Positions 18,345-27,567 of a DNA stretch of 64,000 bases are shown here, in pieces; the first letter of the stretch is position 1; each line of letters begins with the position of its first letter. This DNA is from Pedobacter cryoconitis. Its GTDB lineage: Bacteria; Bacteroidota; Bacteroidia; Sphingobacteriales; Sphingobacteriaceae. The stretch is taken from the NCBI RefSeq assembly GCF_001590605.1, contig NZ_CP014504.1:2914001-2978000 (forward strand), written 5' to 3'. A program made the position numbers and the translations under genes. Below the pieces are notes generated by a model that searched no databases, had not been told where the DNA came from, and worked only from the letters and a program-made list of their open reading frames with translations.

Positions 18345-19757
18345 TTACTTCCAACCCCCACCTAAAGCCCTGTACAATTCAACTACCGCATTCAACTGCG
18401 CAGTCTTTACAGTTGCTAAATCCAGCTCACTCTGCAACGCATTACTCTGCGCATTAATCACTTCCAAGTAATTTGCCATGCCACTCTTAAACAACATATT
18501 CGCATTACTCAAACCACTCTGCACAGTCTTCACCCTTTTATCAGCAATCACATACTGCTGCTTCAACTTCTCAATCTTAACCAGCTCATCAGAAACCTCA
18601 CCAACCGCAGTCAAAACCGAAGATCTGAACTGGATCACTGATCTCTCACGGTCAACCAAAGCAACCTCATATTGAGTCCTTAACTGTTTACGCTGAAAAA
18701 TTGGCTGCGTAATCCCACCAGCAACCACACCAAACAATGAACCTGGAATATTAAACCAGTTACTCGCCTTAAACGAATTCAAACCACCATTCGCAGTAAT
18801 CAAAAGAGAAGGATATAAACCTGCTTTGGCAATCCCAACCTTCGCATTTGCTTTCACTAACTCCAGCTCTGCACTTTTCACATCAGGTCTTAAACTTAAC
18901 ATGCGGGAAGGAATACCAGTACTCACCTGATCCTGAACATTGATCGAATTTAAAGTTCCGATCCTTGCAATAGTTTTAGGGAAAGCACCCGTTAAAATAC
19001 TCAAAGCATTCTCTTCCAAAGCTATTCTTTGCTCCAATTGAGGAACCAGACCAGCAGCAACCAACTGTTGCGCCTCAGCTTGTTGAATTGCTAATGAAGT
19101 CACCTGACCCGCATCAAACTGTAACCTGATAATATTTAACGTACTATCATTTAAAGACAAGTTCTTCTTAGCGATTTCCAGTTGAGTATCCAACATGATC
19201 AATCTATAAAAACTCTGTGCAATATTCGAGACTAACCTGGTTTGAACAGCTTTTTTAACCTCAGCAGACTGCATAAAAGCCGCACCTGCTGCATTTCTCT
19301 GGTTCGCAATTTTACGCCAGATATCTGCCTCCCAGCTTAATCCGCCAGTTACATTATAATCTTCAATATGTTTTGACTGAGAAAACTGGCCAATCTGCAA
19401 CCCATTCAAACTATTATCCGAAGGACGGCTTGAATTTGCCCCAACCTTCAAATTTAACTCAGGTAAATTACCCAATTTTGACTGACTAAATAACAAAGCC
19501 GCAGCTTCCATATTTTTCAATGCAATCTGCATATCATAATTATTTACGATTGCAGTATCAATCAGGTTTCTGATTGTCTGTTCCTTAAAAAAATCTTTAT
19601 AAGGCAGTGCTGCAATACTCGCCGTATCAGTTGAAATACTACCCCTGAATTTTTCAGGAGCAGCATTTACTGGTAAGGGAATATCTTTAGATACTTTACA
19701 AGCACCCAGCACGAGTACAAGTAAAAGAGCAGTATATATACTTTTATACGGTTTCAT
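18345..19757 (-). CDS. RND efflux outer-membrane factor (TolC/OprM, NodT-type lipoprotein)
   Basis: 470 residues from the ATG at 19757; a longer frame to 19784 exists but the shorter start gives a normal lipoprotein signal ending LGAC (Cys20). Two TolC repeats are visible, each with a long helical hairpin (LRPDVKSAELELVKANAKVGIAK and the NANMLFKSGMANYLEVINAQ segment). It forms the outer-membrane duct for the inner-membrane pump encoded just upstream; its start overlaps the pump stop by 14 bp. Last gene of the operon, followed by a strong terminator. Confidence 0.92.
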   Translation of the reverse strand: MKPYKSIYTALLLVLVLGACKVSKDIPLPVNAAPEKFRGSISTDTASIAALPYKDFFKEQTIRNLIDTAIVNNYDMQIALKNMEAAALLFSQSKLGNLPELNLKVGANSSRPSDNSLNGLQIGQFSQSKHIEDYNVTGGLSWEADIWRKIANQRNAAGAAFMQSAEVKKAVQTRLVSNIAQSFYRLIMLDTQLEIAKKNLSLNDSTLNIIRLQFDAGQVTSLAIQQAEAQQLVAAGLVPQLEQRIALEENALSILTGAFPKTIARIGTLNSINVQDQVSTGIPSRMLSLRPDVKSAELELVKANAKVGIAKAGLYPSLLITANGGLNSFKASNWFNIPGSLFGVVAGGITQPIFQRKQLRTQYEVALVDRERSVIQFRSSVLTAVGEVSDELVKIEKLKQQYVIADKRVKTVQSGLSNANMLFKSGMANYLEVINAQSNALQSELDLATVKTAQLNAVVELYRALGGGWK

Positions 19758-22700
19758 ATTCTTTAATATTAATAGGTTCTTCATGTTCTTCTACAGCTGT
19801 ATCCTGAGGTTTACCCGTAACTTTTTCCTGTAAAAACTGGAAGATCACGAACAATACAGGAATGATGAACAATCCAAGGATAACCCCTGTAATCATCCCG
19901 CCAGCAGCACCAATACTAATCGAGTGGTTACCTAAAGCAGAAGGGCCACTTGCACGCATCATTGGGATCAACCCAACCACAAAAGCAAGTGAAGTCATGA
20001 TAATCGGGCGAAGTCTCAACTTAGCAGCCTCTAAAGCAGAAGAAACCAAAGTATTCCCTGCTCTTCTTCGCTGAACCGCAAACTCTACAATCAGAATCGC
20101 ATTTTTCGCGAGCAATCCAATCAGCATGACCAGTGCCACCTGCACATAGATGTTATTTTCAATTCCGGTTAAACCGATGGCAACAAACACACCGAATATA
20201 CCAGTAGGAATAGATAAAATAACAGCCAATGGCAGAATGTAACTTTCATATTGAGCCGATAACAGGAAGTATACAAACACCAGACATAATCCAAAAATGA
20301 TCACAGACTGACCGCCAGAAGTAATCTCTTCCTTAGTTAAACCAGTAAATTCATAAGAGAATCCCGAAGGTAACTGCTTTGCAGCTACTTCTTCTACCGC
20401 CCTGATCGCATCTCCAGAACTATAACCTGGTTTTGCCATCGCATTCACACCAATGGAGTTAAACAAGTTATAACGGGACACCGTTTCCGGACCATAAACC
20501 CTTTGTAATTTCACCAAAGTATTGATCGGCACATTTTCACCAGCTCTGTTTTTCACAAATACATTATCCATCGAAGAAGGATCAGCACGGTCAGCCACAT
20601 CTGCCTGAACCATTACCCTGTAGTACTTTCCAAACCTGTTAAAATCTGAAGCCTGCGCACTACCAAAATAGGCCTGCATTGTCGTTAACACATCCCTCAC
20701 AGAAACACCTAACTGTTCAGCTTTAGCTTCATCCAGTTGAAGTTCCAACTGTGGATAATCCGCTCTGAAAGTCGTAAAAGCTACTGCAATCTCAGGACGT
20801 TTCATCAGCTCACCGATAAAGTTATAGGCTACACCACTGAATTTACCAATGTTACCTCCTGTTTTATCCTGTAACACCATATCCAAACCGTCCACATTAC
20901 TGAAACCAGGAACTGTAGGAAAAGTAAACACGAAGAAATTCGCGCCTTTAACACCTGCAAGTTTACCCCTGATGATGTTCATGATCGCATTGATATCTTT
21001 GACCTCTCCACGTTCTGCAGTAGGTTTCAATAACACGAACATTGCACCGGCAGACGGACTGTTTGACTGCGTAAGCAGGTTAAACCCACCCAGCACGTTA
21101 AACAATTTGGTGAAAGCTAACGGTCTTAATAAAACCTCTGTTTCTTTCAATACTTGTGTACTTCTTTCCAGTGAGGCACCAGCTGGCAATGACATCGAAA
21201 CCGCGATGAAGCCCTGATCTTCCGAAGGAATAAATCCTGTCGGTGTTCTTTTCACCATCCATACTGTCGCAAGGATAACGATTAATAAACCAGCTAAACC
21301 TACCCATTTAGTACGGATCAGGAATTTCAAGCTACTTACATATCTGTTAGTTAAAGATTCAAAACTAGTATTGAAACCTCTAAAGAAACGTTGTTTAAAA
21401 CTAGTTGGAGCGGCAGCGGCACCATGATCTGCTGTATGTGTTTCCTTTAAGAACAGGGCACATAATGCAGGACTCAATGTTAATGCATTCACAGCTGAAA
21501 TTACAATCGCAATGGCCAGTGTAAAGGCGAACTGCCTGTAGAACACTCCGGTAGATCCTTCCATAAAACCAACAGGCAAGAACACCGCACTCATGACAAG
21601 GGTAATCGAAATAATCGCCCCTGTAATCTCATGCATCGCCGCTGCCGTTGCCGGTTTTGGGCCCATTTTTTTATGCTCCATTTTCGCATGGACGGCCTCG
21701 ACCACCACAATCGCATCATCGACCACAATACCAATGGCCAGTACCAGTGCAAATAAGGTTAACAAGTTAATCGAGAAACCAAAAAGCTTCATGAAAAAGA
21801 AAGTACCTAAAATCGCTACCGGAACAGCAATCGCTGGAATCAGTGTAGAACGGAAATCCTGTAAGAAGATAAATACAACAATAAATACCAGGATAAATGC
21901 TTCAATCAAAGTATGGATTACCTGGTCAATAGATTGATCCAGAGAAGTTTTAGTACTGTAAACCACATCATAAGATACGCCTTTAGGAAAATCCTTTTCA
22001 GCTTTTTTCATGAATTTAGTGATCGCTATCTGAATCTCATTTGCATTTGATCCACTTAACTGCTGAACAGCGATGTTCAGACCTGCTTTACCATTTACAC
22101 GGGTTAAATTCGAATAAGTATAAGAACCTAACTCTACTCTTGCTACATCTTTAAGACGTAAAAATGAACCATCAGCATTAGAACGGATAATCATGTTCTG
22201 ATACTCTTCTGGTTTGGTTAATTTACCTTTATATTTCAGTACATATTCAAAAGCATTCTTACTGCTCTCCCCAAATTTACCCGGAGCAGCTTCTAAGTTT
22301 TTATCTTTAATAACCGCCATTACTTCATTTGGCGTTAGGTTATAAGTTGCCATTTGTGCAGGATTTAACCATACACGCATCGAATAATCCCTGCTTCCGC
22401 CAAATATATTTGCCTGACCTACCCCTTGAATCCTTTTTAACTCAGGAATTAAGTTGATCTGCGCATAGTTGGCTAAAAACGTCTGATCGTAACTTTTCTC
22501 ATTATCGGTGTGTAAATCTACCACCATGATTAAGCTGTTTTGTTGTTTTGCAGTGGTTACCCCTGCTTGTACAACCTCAGCTGGCAGCTGACTTGTAGCT
22601 TGTGCTACACGATTTTGTACGTTTACCGCCGCCTGATCCGGGTCAGTACCCAGTTTAAAGTAAACTGAGATGACCAATGAACCATCATTACTCGCTGTTG

Positions 22701-22938
22701 AGCTCATATAGCTCATGTTTTCAACCCCGTTGATTGACTCTTCCAAAGAAGGCGCTACAGAACGTAATACAGTTTCGGCATTTGCACCGGGATAAAGCGC
22801 AGTTACCTGTACAGCAGGAGGCGCGATATCCGGAAATTGCTGTAAAGGCAATTTAGTGAGTCCCAATACCCCCAGAATCACCAATAATATGGAAATAACA
22901 GTGGCTAAGACAGGTCTGTCTATAAATTTCTTAAACAT
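19744..22938 (-). CDS. RND multidrug efflux permease (AcrB/MexB, HAE1 family)
   Basis: 1064 residues, normal for the family. Begins with the N-terminal helix FKKFIDRPVLATVISILLV, carries the TM4 Asp pair in AIGIVVDDAIVVVE and the TM10 lysine in GLLAKNAILIVEFA that form the proton relay, two large periplasmic loops, and twelve predicted transmembrane helices. It exports hydrophobic compounds in exchange for protons. Second gene of the adaptor-pump-duct operon, 11 bp after the adaptor gene and overlapping the duct gene. Confidence 0.95.
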   Translation of the reverse strand: MFKKFIDRPVLATVISILLVILGVLGLTKLPLQQFPDIAPPAVQVTALYPGANAETVLRSVAPSLEESINGVENMSYMSSTASNDGSLVISVYFKLGTDPDQAAVNVQNRVAQATSQLPAEVVQAGVTTAKQQNSLIMVVDLHTDNEKSYDQTFLANYAQINLIPELKRIQGVGQANIFGGSRDYSMRVWLNPAQMATYNLTPNEVMAVIKDKNLEAAPGKFGESSKNAFEYVLKYKGKLTKPEEYQNMIIRSNADGSFLRLKDVARVELGSYTYSNLTRVNGKAGLNIAVQQLSGSNANEIQIAITKFMKKAEKDFPKGVSYDVVYSTKTSLDQSIDQVIHTLIEAFILVFIVVFIFLQDFRSTLIPAIAVPVAILGTFFFMKLFGFSINLLTLFALVLAIGIVVDDAIVVVEAVHAKMEHKKMGPKPATAAAMHEITGAIISITLVMSAVFLPVGFMEGSTGVFYRQFAFTLAIAIVISAVNALTLSPALCALFLKETHTADHGAAAAPTSFKQRFFRGFNTSFESLTNRYVSSLKFLIRTKWVGLAGLLIVILATVWMVKRTPTGFIPSEDQGFIAVSMSLPAGASLERSTQVLKETEVLLRPLAFTKLFNVLGGFNLLTQSNSPSAGAMFVLLKPTAERGEVKDINAIMNIIRGKLAGVKGANFFVFTFPTVPGFSNVDGLDMVLQDKTGGNIGKFSGVAYNFIGELMKRPEIAVAFTTFRADYPQLELQLDEAKAEQLGVSVRDVLTTMQAYFGSAQASDFNRFGKYYRVMVQADVADRADPSSMDNVFVKNRAGENVPINTLVKLQRVYGPETVSRYNLFNSIGVNAMAKPGYSSGDAIRAVEEVAAKQLPSGFSYEFTGLTKEEITSGGQSVIIFGLCLVFVYFLLSAQYESYILPLAVILSIPTGIFGVFVAIGLTGIENNIYVQVALVMLIGLLAKNAILIVEFAVQRRRAGNTLVSSALEAAKLRLRPIIMTSLAFVVGLIPMMRASGPSALGNHSISIGAAGGMITGVILGLFIIPVLFVIFQFLQEKVTGKPQDTAVEEHEEPINIKEYETV

Positions 22939-22949
22939 GATATGTTAAA

Positions 22950-24083
22950 TTATCTTGATGCAGTTTTAATAGGTTCTTCTTTTAGTTTTTCTGGTTTGAT
23001 AACTTCACCTTCTTTTAATTTATCAATACCATCAAAAACAATTTTGTCTCCTGCTTTTACGCCTTCTTTAACCAGGTAATTGATGCCTGTAGTCCCAAGA
23101 ATTGTAATCGGAGTTTTGCTCACTTTATTTCCAGCATCAACAGTGTACACGAACATTTTGTCCTGAACTTCTATCGTAGATGATTGTGGAACAAGGATCG
23201 CATCAGGGTGACTGATGCTCAATCTTAATTTACCAGTATTACCAGATCTTAACAGTCCCTGAGTATTAGGAAAAGTAGCTCTTAAAGCAATCGAACCTGT
23301 TTGTTTATCAAACTGGCCATCAACCATGTCTATTTTACCTTCTTGTCCATAAACGGTACGGTCTGCTAAAACTAAAGCAACACCAGGTAATTTTTTAAGT
23401 CTGTCGGCAATTGTTTTACCAGGATAAGTTGCATTGAAATTGATAAAGTCATCCTCTCCTAAAGAGAAGTAAACATGAACTTCGTGTGCATCTGAAAGCT
23501 GAGTAAGCGGAACTGCATCTGTAGTACCTACTAAACTTCCTTGTTTTCTTGGTAACCGGCCTACATAACCTGTTACCGGTGCTTTAATCAAAGTATAACC
23601 CAGGTTGATATTTGCTGTAGCTACACCTGCTCTTGCCTGCTCTACGCTGGCCTGGGCAGATTGAAGGGTAGCCTTAGCGCTTTTAAGCTGGAAATCAGAT
23701 ACCACTTTGTTTGCGACCAAAGGGGTAAGTTTATCTACTTCAAGCTGCGCATTCATTACTGCTGCCTGTGCTGCATGTAATAAAGCTTTAGCGTTGTTTA
23801 CTGCTTCCTTAAATGGAAGTTCATTAATTTTAAAAAGTGGTTGTCCTTTTTGGACAAGAGCGCCTTCGTTCACATAGATCTTATCTAATGAACCCGATAC
23901 CTGTGGGCGTATTTCCAAATCAACGGCTCCCTGAATGGAAGCTGGATATTCGGTAAAAGTGGTTTCTGAACTATTGTGTAACGCAATAACCGGGAGGGAT
24001 TGTATTACAGGAGCAGCTACCTGAACTTTATCGCTGGAACAGCCAATAAATAAAACGGCGAGAAGTAAAATTGAAATTTTCAT
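22950..24083 (-). CDS. RND efflux periplasmic adaptor (membrane fusion protein, AcrA-like)
   Basis: 377 residues. A lipoprotein signal (LLAVLFIGC, Cys15) anchors it to the inner membrane. The lipoyl halves (DLEIRPQVSGSLDKIYVNEGALVQKGQPLF and the later INLGYTLIKAPVTGYVGRLP segment) flank a helical hairpin, then beta-barrel and membrane-proximal domains with LVPQSSTIEVQDKMFVYTVD. First gene of the operon. Two copies of the likely TetR operator lie in the 215 bp between it and tetR. Confidence 0.93.
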   Translation of the reverse strand: MKISILLLAVLFIGCSSDKVQVAAPVIQSLPVIALHNSSETTFTEYPASIQGAVDLEIRPQVSGSLDKIYVNEGALVQKGQPLFKINELPFKEAVNNAKALLHAAQAAVMNAQLEVDKLTPLVANKVVSDFQLKSAKATLQSAQASVEQARAGVATANINLGYTLIKAPVTGYVGRLPRKQGSLVGTTDAVPLTQLSDAHEVHVYFSLGEDDFINFNATYPGKTIADRLKKLPGVALVLADRTVYGQEGKIDMVDGQFDKQTGSIALRATFPNTQGLLRSGNTGKLRLSISHPDAILVPQSSTIEVQDKMFVYTVDAGNKVSKTPITILGTTGINYLVKEGVKAGDKIVFDGIDKLKEGEVIKPEKLKEEPIKTASR

Positions 24084-24179
24084 AACGTTAATCTGTTGTT
24101 TAACTTGTTGTGTGTGATGTAGGTAAAATGTATTATTTATTAATATTGGGGTAATGCTTTTTTAACGTAAATAGGTTAT

Positions 24180-24192
24180 TTAACACTGTTAA
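24180..24192. promoter_or_regulatory. candidate TetR operator, copy 1
   Basis: TTAACACTGTTAA, arms TTAACA / TGTTAA around one central base; lies about 100 bp upstream of the efflux adaptor gene. The same palindrome recurs at 24267 and 24925. Confidence 0.65.
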
Positions 24193-24266
24193 GTTATGAG
24201 GCAAAAAAAACGAAATAGTCCGGGCAGACTTCCTCCTGAGCGGTGAGCTAATTACAAATAAATAAT

Positions 24267-24280
24267 CTAACAGTGTTAAG
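24267..24280. promoter_or_regulatory. candidate TetR operator, copy 2
   Basis: CTAACAGTGTTAAG, the same palindrome with one arm base changed, 87 bp (centre to centre) from copy 1, just downstream of the tetR stop codon and upstream of the efflux operon. Confidence 0.65.
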
Positions 24281-24298
24281 TACTCCATAAAAAAATTT

Positions 24299-24898
24299 TT
24301 AATCGTTGATTGTTTGAATAATTCCGTGAATTGCATCTTTTAGAATATGCTGATTCATTTCATCGTTAGTGCCTCTTCTAACCAGGTTAATAGAAATCAA
24401 TCCGTGGATGACAGACCAGAAAGTATAATACTTTCTACAAACTCTATCTTCACAGAAACTTTCTGCATTCATTATTTCTACAATGGTATCTGTAATGAGT
24501 TTACGTGAAGCTTCTGCCTCTGGTAATGCCATTTGCTGTTCACAACACATCATGTCCACGCCAAACATGACCTGGTATAAGTGTGTATGTTCAAATGCGA
24601 AATCCCAGTAAGCAATCCACATGGCTGCCAGTTGTTCTTTAGGATCGTCGTATTTTGCTTTTGCATTCTTCAGATCGATTAGCAGGAATAAATTTCCTTT
24701 TCGCGTTAATTCCAGCAGAATGCCTTCTTTATTGGCAAAATATTCATAAATAATCGGCGCAGTGTATTCAATTTTATCTGCGATTTTGCGCATACTCAAG
24801 GCCTGCCAACCGTCTTCTTTAACGATTTCTAAGGCAGCATCAAGTATGTTAGCTCTTGTTTCTTCCTTAACCCTTTGAATTCTTTCTTTACTACCCAT
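24299..24898 (-). CDS. TetR/AcrR family repressor of the efflux operon
   Basis: 199 residues from the ATG at 24898; an upstream GTG at 24931 would place the start inside the operator and is unlikely. N-terminal helix-turn-helix: TRANILDAALEIVKEDGWQALSMRKIADKIEYTAPIIYEYFANKEGIL is the standard TetR signature region. The C-terminal ligand domain contains the unusual MMCCEQQ cysteine pair. It should bind the three palindromes around its gene, repressing itself and the RND operon 215 bp downstream. Ligand unknown. Confidence 0.92.
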   Translation of the reverse strand: MGSKERIQRVKEETRANILDAALEIVKEDGWQALSMRKIADKIEYTAPIIYEYFANKEGILLELTRKGNLFLLIDLKNAKAKYDDPKEQLAAMWIAYWDFAFEHTHLYQVMFGVDMMCCEQQMALPEAEASRKLITDTIVEIMNAESFCEDRVCRKYYTFWSVIHGLISINLVRRGTNDEMNQHILKDAIHGIIQTIND

Positions 24899-24924
24899 GG
24901 TAATCTTGCTCCTGTGTAAATAAT

Positions 24925-24937
24925 CTAACACTGTTAA
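24925..24937. promoter_or_regulatory. candidate TetR operator, copy 3 (autoregulation)
   Basis: CTAACACTGTTAA, directly next to a TACATTTG box and covering the expected transcription start of tetR, 27 bp upstream of its ATG. This is the position expected for self-repression. Confidence 0.7.
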
Positions 24938-24938
24938 A

Positions 24939-24946
24939 CAAATGTA
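24939..24946 (-). promoter_or_regulatory. tetR -7 box
   Basis: Reads TACATTTG on the minus strand, an exact TAnnTTTG match. Operator copy 3 begins one base downstream of it. Confidence 0.55.
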
Positions 24947-25080
24947 GAACTAGTTTTAAAAATCTATATCAGCGTATTGTCAAAACTCTGAAAAGACCTT
25001 TAATTGATCTTTAAAAGATGATTTAAAATAATGATGACTTATGTTTGAGTAAATATTGTAAGATGTTTAACTAACTACAC

Positions 25081-25210
25081 TGGTTGTGTTCTCTTGCAGT
25101 TTGATACGGGTTTGAAACGGGTTTGATACGGGTTTGATACGGGCCGAGGCGTTTCAAACCCGTATCAAACCCGTTTCAAACCCGCTTCAATAGGCAGCAA
25201 GACACAGCCA
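25081..25210. repeat. large hairpin built from 11-nt repeats (TTTGATACGGG)
   Basis: Four tandem copies of TTTGA(T/A)ACGGG fill 25100-25143. Their reverse complement, in near-register, fills 25151-25190. About 40 nt can pair with some three mismatches around the loop GGGCCGAGGC. The flanks extend the symmetry (TGTGT..CTTGC at 25085-25097 against GCAAGACACA at 25197-25206). It lies downstream of the FAD monooxygenase and upstream of tetR. It may terminate transcription, but its size and repeat structure are more like a REP-type or other mobile intergenic element. Confidence 0.85.
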
Positions 25211-25346
25211 AAGACGTCTCTAAATAGCTACTAAATACCTTCAGTAAAGGAGAACAACTATGTCTATATACTAAATCAGTCAGTATAAAGAACGACAGCA
25301 AATTAGATAGAAATTTAAAACGGGTATCCAAATTGGCATTGATGGC

Positions 25347-26456
25347 CTATTTGGTGACTTTATTACGCGTATTGATCTTATCTTCTGTATCTGGCAATAC
25401 TAAAGACATTCCATCGTAAACAGTTGCCTGTAATTCCTCGACAACAGCCCGGAAGTTTTCATTGTATATACTAAATGCGATTTCGTGGTTTTCATTTTCA
25501 GCCATGGCATCGGCCAGAACGGTAGCGCCTTGCATTGCAAGCGTGCTTCCCATACCGGTTGGGAACGCTGGTGCATAGCCTGCATCCCCGATTAAAGCTA
25601 CCCGCCCATTTGTCCAGGTTGGCATTTTAATCTGACAGCCCTGATCCAGATAAAAGTTATCTGAGCGTTTTAATTCCTCTAAAAGTTGCGGTACTTTCCA
25701 GCCGATTCCTTTAAAGGCATCGATGACGATCTGCTTTTGTCCCTCAATGTCGTAACGGTCAACTGTTATTTGGTTAGATGTTCTGAAAGCTAAAAGCGTG
25801 TCTGCTGAATCTTTATTGTAAAAATACACAGTAGCCATATTATTTGGTGTATTGTACATGTGGGCATAGTTTTGCTCCCCCAGCTTTCCGTCAACCGTAA
25901 AAACAGAGAAGTAGAAATTTAAAAAATGGGTAAACTGCGATTCTTCACCAAATATTAGTTTTCTCACTCCTGAATGGATGCCGTCAGCACCAATCACAAA
26001 ATCATATATTCCTTCCATTCCATCTTTAAAAGTAACACGAACTTCTTTCTCATTCTGATCCAGCCTGATGATGCGATTACTGAATTTGCAGGTCACATTA
26101 TTTTTAACTGTTGCATATAAAATATCAACCAGGTCATCCCTGCGCAATTCCGTATCATCGGGCGATATAGCACCAATCTCTTCTACCAGCATGATGCCTT
26201 GTACTTCGTTTTGAGCATTCACGAACTTAAGCCCTTTGGTGGGCAGCTTAGCTTCTTTGATAGCATTGAGTACACCCATGCGTTTGGCGCAGTGTAATGC
26301 ATCTCCACGTACATCAATGGGTGAACCGCCTCGCCGCGGCTCAGCGCCAATTTCCACAACGGTCACCTCATACCCGTAATACTTCATCCAGTAAGCCATC
26401 GTTAGTCCTGCGATACTTGCCCCTGATATTAAAACTGATTTTACTTTTGTTCCCAT
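25347..26456 (-). CDS. FAD-dependent monooxygenase (PHBH/TetX-like)
   Basis: 369 residues. FAD-binding motif ISGASIAGLTMAYWMKYYGYEVTVVE near the N-terminus, the DG motif FVIGADGIHSGVR near 165, and the GD motif GRVALIGDAGYAPAFPTGMGSTLA near 290. These define class A flavin monooxygenases that hydroxylate aromatic or polyketide-like substrates with NAD(P)H. The family includes tetracycline-inactivating TetX, but nothing here shows that substrate. Divergent from an AraC regulator, with both promoters in the 151-bp gap. Confidence 0.88.
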   Translation of the reverse strand: MGTKVKSVLISGASIAGLTMAYWMKYYGYEVTVVEIGAEPRRGGSPIDVRGDALHCAKRMGVLNAIKEAKLPTKGLKFVNAQNEVQGIMLVEEIGAISPDDTELRRDDLVDILYATVKNNVTCKFSNRIIRLDQNEKEVRVTFKDGMEGIYDFVIGADGIHSGVRKLIFGEESQFTHFLNFYFSVFTVDGKLGEQNYAHMYNTPNNMATVYFYNKDSADTLLAFRTSNQITVDRYDIEGQKQIVIDAFKGIGWKVPQLLEELKRSDNFYLDQGCQIKMPTWTNGRVALIGDAGYAPAFPTGMGSTLAMQGATVLADAMAENENHEIAFSIYNENFRAVVEELQATVYDGMSLVLPDTEDKINTRNKVTK

Positions 26457-26537
26457 AAGTTTTGTTGTTTACTTATTATTCAATATTAAAGAGCTGCTAC
26501 TATTTGCATTGCAGAAACTTCCTTGAAGATCATAGGA

Positions 26538-26545
26538 CAAAGATA
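26538..26545 (-). promoter_or_regulatory. candidate -7 box for the FAD monooxygenase
   Basis: Reads TATCTTTG on the minus strand (TAnnTTTG), 82 bp before the monooxygenase ATG. Confidence 0.45.
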
Positions 26546-26570
26546 AAATGCAGTATAAGAGTAAAATAGT

Positions 26571-26578
26571 TATATTTG
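26571..26578 (+). promoter_or_regulatory. candidate -7 box for the AraC gene
   Basis: TATATTTG matches TAnnTTTG and lies 29 bp before the ATG at 26608, inside the longer open frame that begins at 26548. This supports 26608 as the true start. Confidence 0.45.
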
Positions 26579-26607
26579 GCCAAATTTTAGTCGCAAAAGC
26601 TCAAACA

Positions 26608-27567
26608 ATGATACTAAATGTCAGCGAACCGAACCAAGTACTCGACAAATTGGCTGAAGTGCTTGAAACCACTTGTCAGGACGGACTACTAATAATTCCT
26701 GCAGCTAAGGGAAAGGGTTACCTTAAAGGCTTCTTTTTAGGCAACTCTATAGGATTGATGATCAGGGACTGTGAATTTAATGAGGATTTGCTGATTAAAA
26801 GAAATTTCAATCTTAATCCACATGAAAGAGTAATATTTTCTTTCAATAATATACTGATCCCTAAAATTCAAAATGCGGCGCAAACTAATGTTCAGAATCT
26901 GCCTTCTGTACAGATCGGAAAAGGGAAATTGAATCTTGAAATATTTTATCCCAGCCACACGAATTTCAGATCCATCCTTGTGACGATCTACTTGTCTGAT
27001 CTGAAGTTGCTTTTAGGGGATCCTATCGAAAATTCTGTCTTAAGGTCTATATTGGAGACTGAACACGATATTTTGTTGGAGGAAATTATTACTCCCGCTA
27101 TTCAGAAAGTTGCGTTGGAGATTACCGATAATGATATCCCGCAAATGCTGCATCCGCTATATTACCGGCTAAAAGCCGAGGAGCTGATCTGTCTGGTTTT
27201 CGCGGAATTGCTCAAACGTGAAAATGCTCCGATGCAGGCAATCAACGAGATCGATGCGGAAAACATATACAAGATCAGAGCAAAGATACTTAGCGATTTA
27301 TCCGTTGCTCCGGTGTTAGAAGAGCTTGCGAAGGAAGCTGGAATGAGCAAGTCTAAGCTTAAACGCTTGTTTAAACAGATTTTTGGAGAAAGCATTTTCA
27401 ACTATTTTCAAATCTTTCGAATGAAAGAAGCGGCGAGACTACTGAAGGAGCACAGGCGCTCGGTATCTGAGGTCGCTTATGCATTAGGCTATTCTAACCT
27501 GGGACATTTTACCAAAGTTTTTGAAGCGCATATTGGTATCAAACCAAAGAAATTTTCACTCCGATAG
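26608..27567 (+). CDS. AraC family transcriptional regulator
   Basis: 319 residues from ATG 26608. An in-frame ATG at 26548 would add 20 residues but would put the promoter box inside the gene. The N-terminal 200 residues are a sensor region with no strong match. The C-terminal double helix-turn-helix is clear: VAPVLEELAKEAGMSKSKLKRLFKQIFGES and VSEVAYALGYSNLGHFTKVFEAHIG. It is read away from the FAD monooxygenase and likely controls it from the shared 151-bp region. Inducer unknown. Confidence 0.88.
   Translation: MILNVSEPNQVLDKLAEVLETTCQDGLLIIPAAKGKGYLKGFFLGNSIGLMIRDCEFNEDLLIKRNFNLNPHERVIFSFNNILIPKIQNAAQTNVQNLPSVQIGKGKLNLEIFYPSHTNFRSILVTIYLSDLKLLLGDPIENSVLRSILETEHDILLEEIITPAIQKVALEITDNDIPQMLHPLYYRLKAEELICLVFAELLKRENAPMQAINEIDAENIYKIRAKILSDLSVAPVLEELAKEAGMSKSKLKRLFKQIFGESIFNYFQIFRMKEAARLLKEHRRSVSEVAYALGYSNLGHFTKVFEAHIGIKPKKFSLR

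Larger units (their letters stand above)
24899..25346. other. 448-bp intergenic region between tetR and the FAD monooxygenase
   Basis: Holds the tetR promoter and operator at its left end and the large repeat hairpin at 25081-25210. The flanking AT-rich parts (24950-25080 and 25211-25346) show no gene and no further clear signal. Confidence 0.6.

Noticed and set aside
25100..25190. CRISPR-like repeats
   Set aside because: The 11-nt units are contiguous with no spacers and form an inverted array; no cas gene is present in the window.
25321..25347. CCAAAT ... ATTTGG inverted repeat at the FAD monooxygenase end as terminator
   Set aside because: The stem is short and imperfect and lacks a T-run on the minus strand.
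25347..26456. Tetracycline-inactivating TetX enzyme
   Set aside because: The protein belongs to the same broad flavin monooxygenase class, but the motifs only define the class; nothing in the sequence shows tetracycline as substrate.
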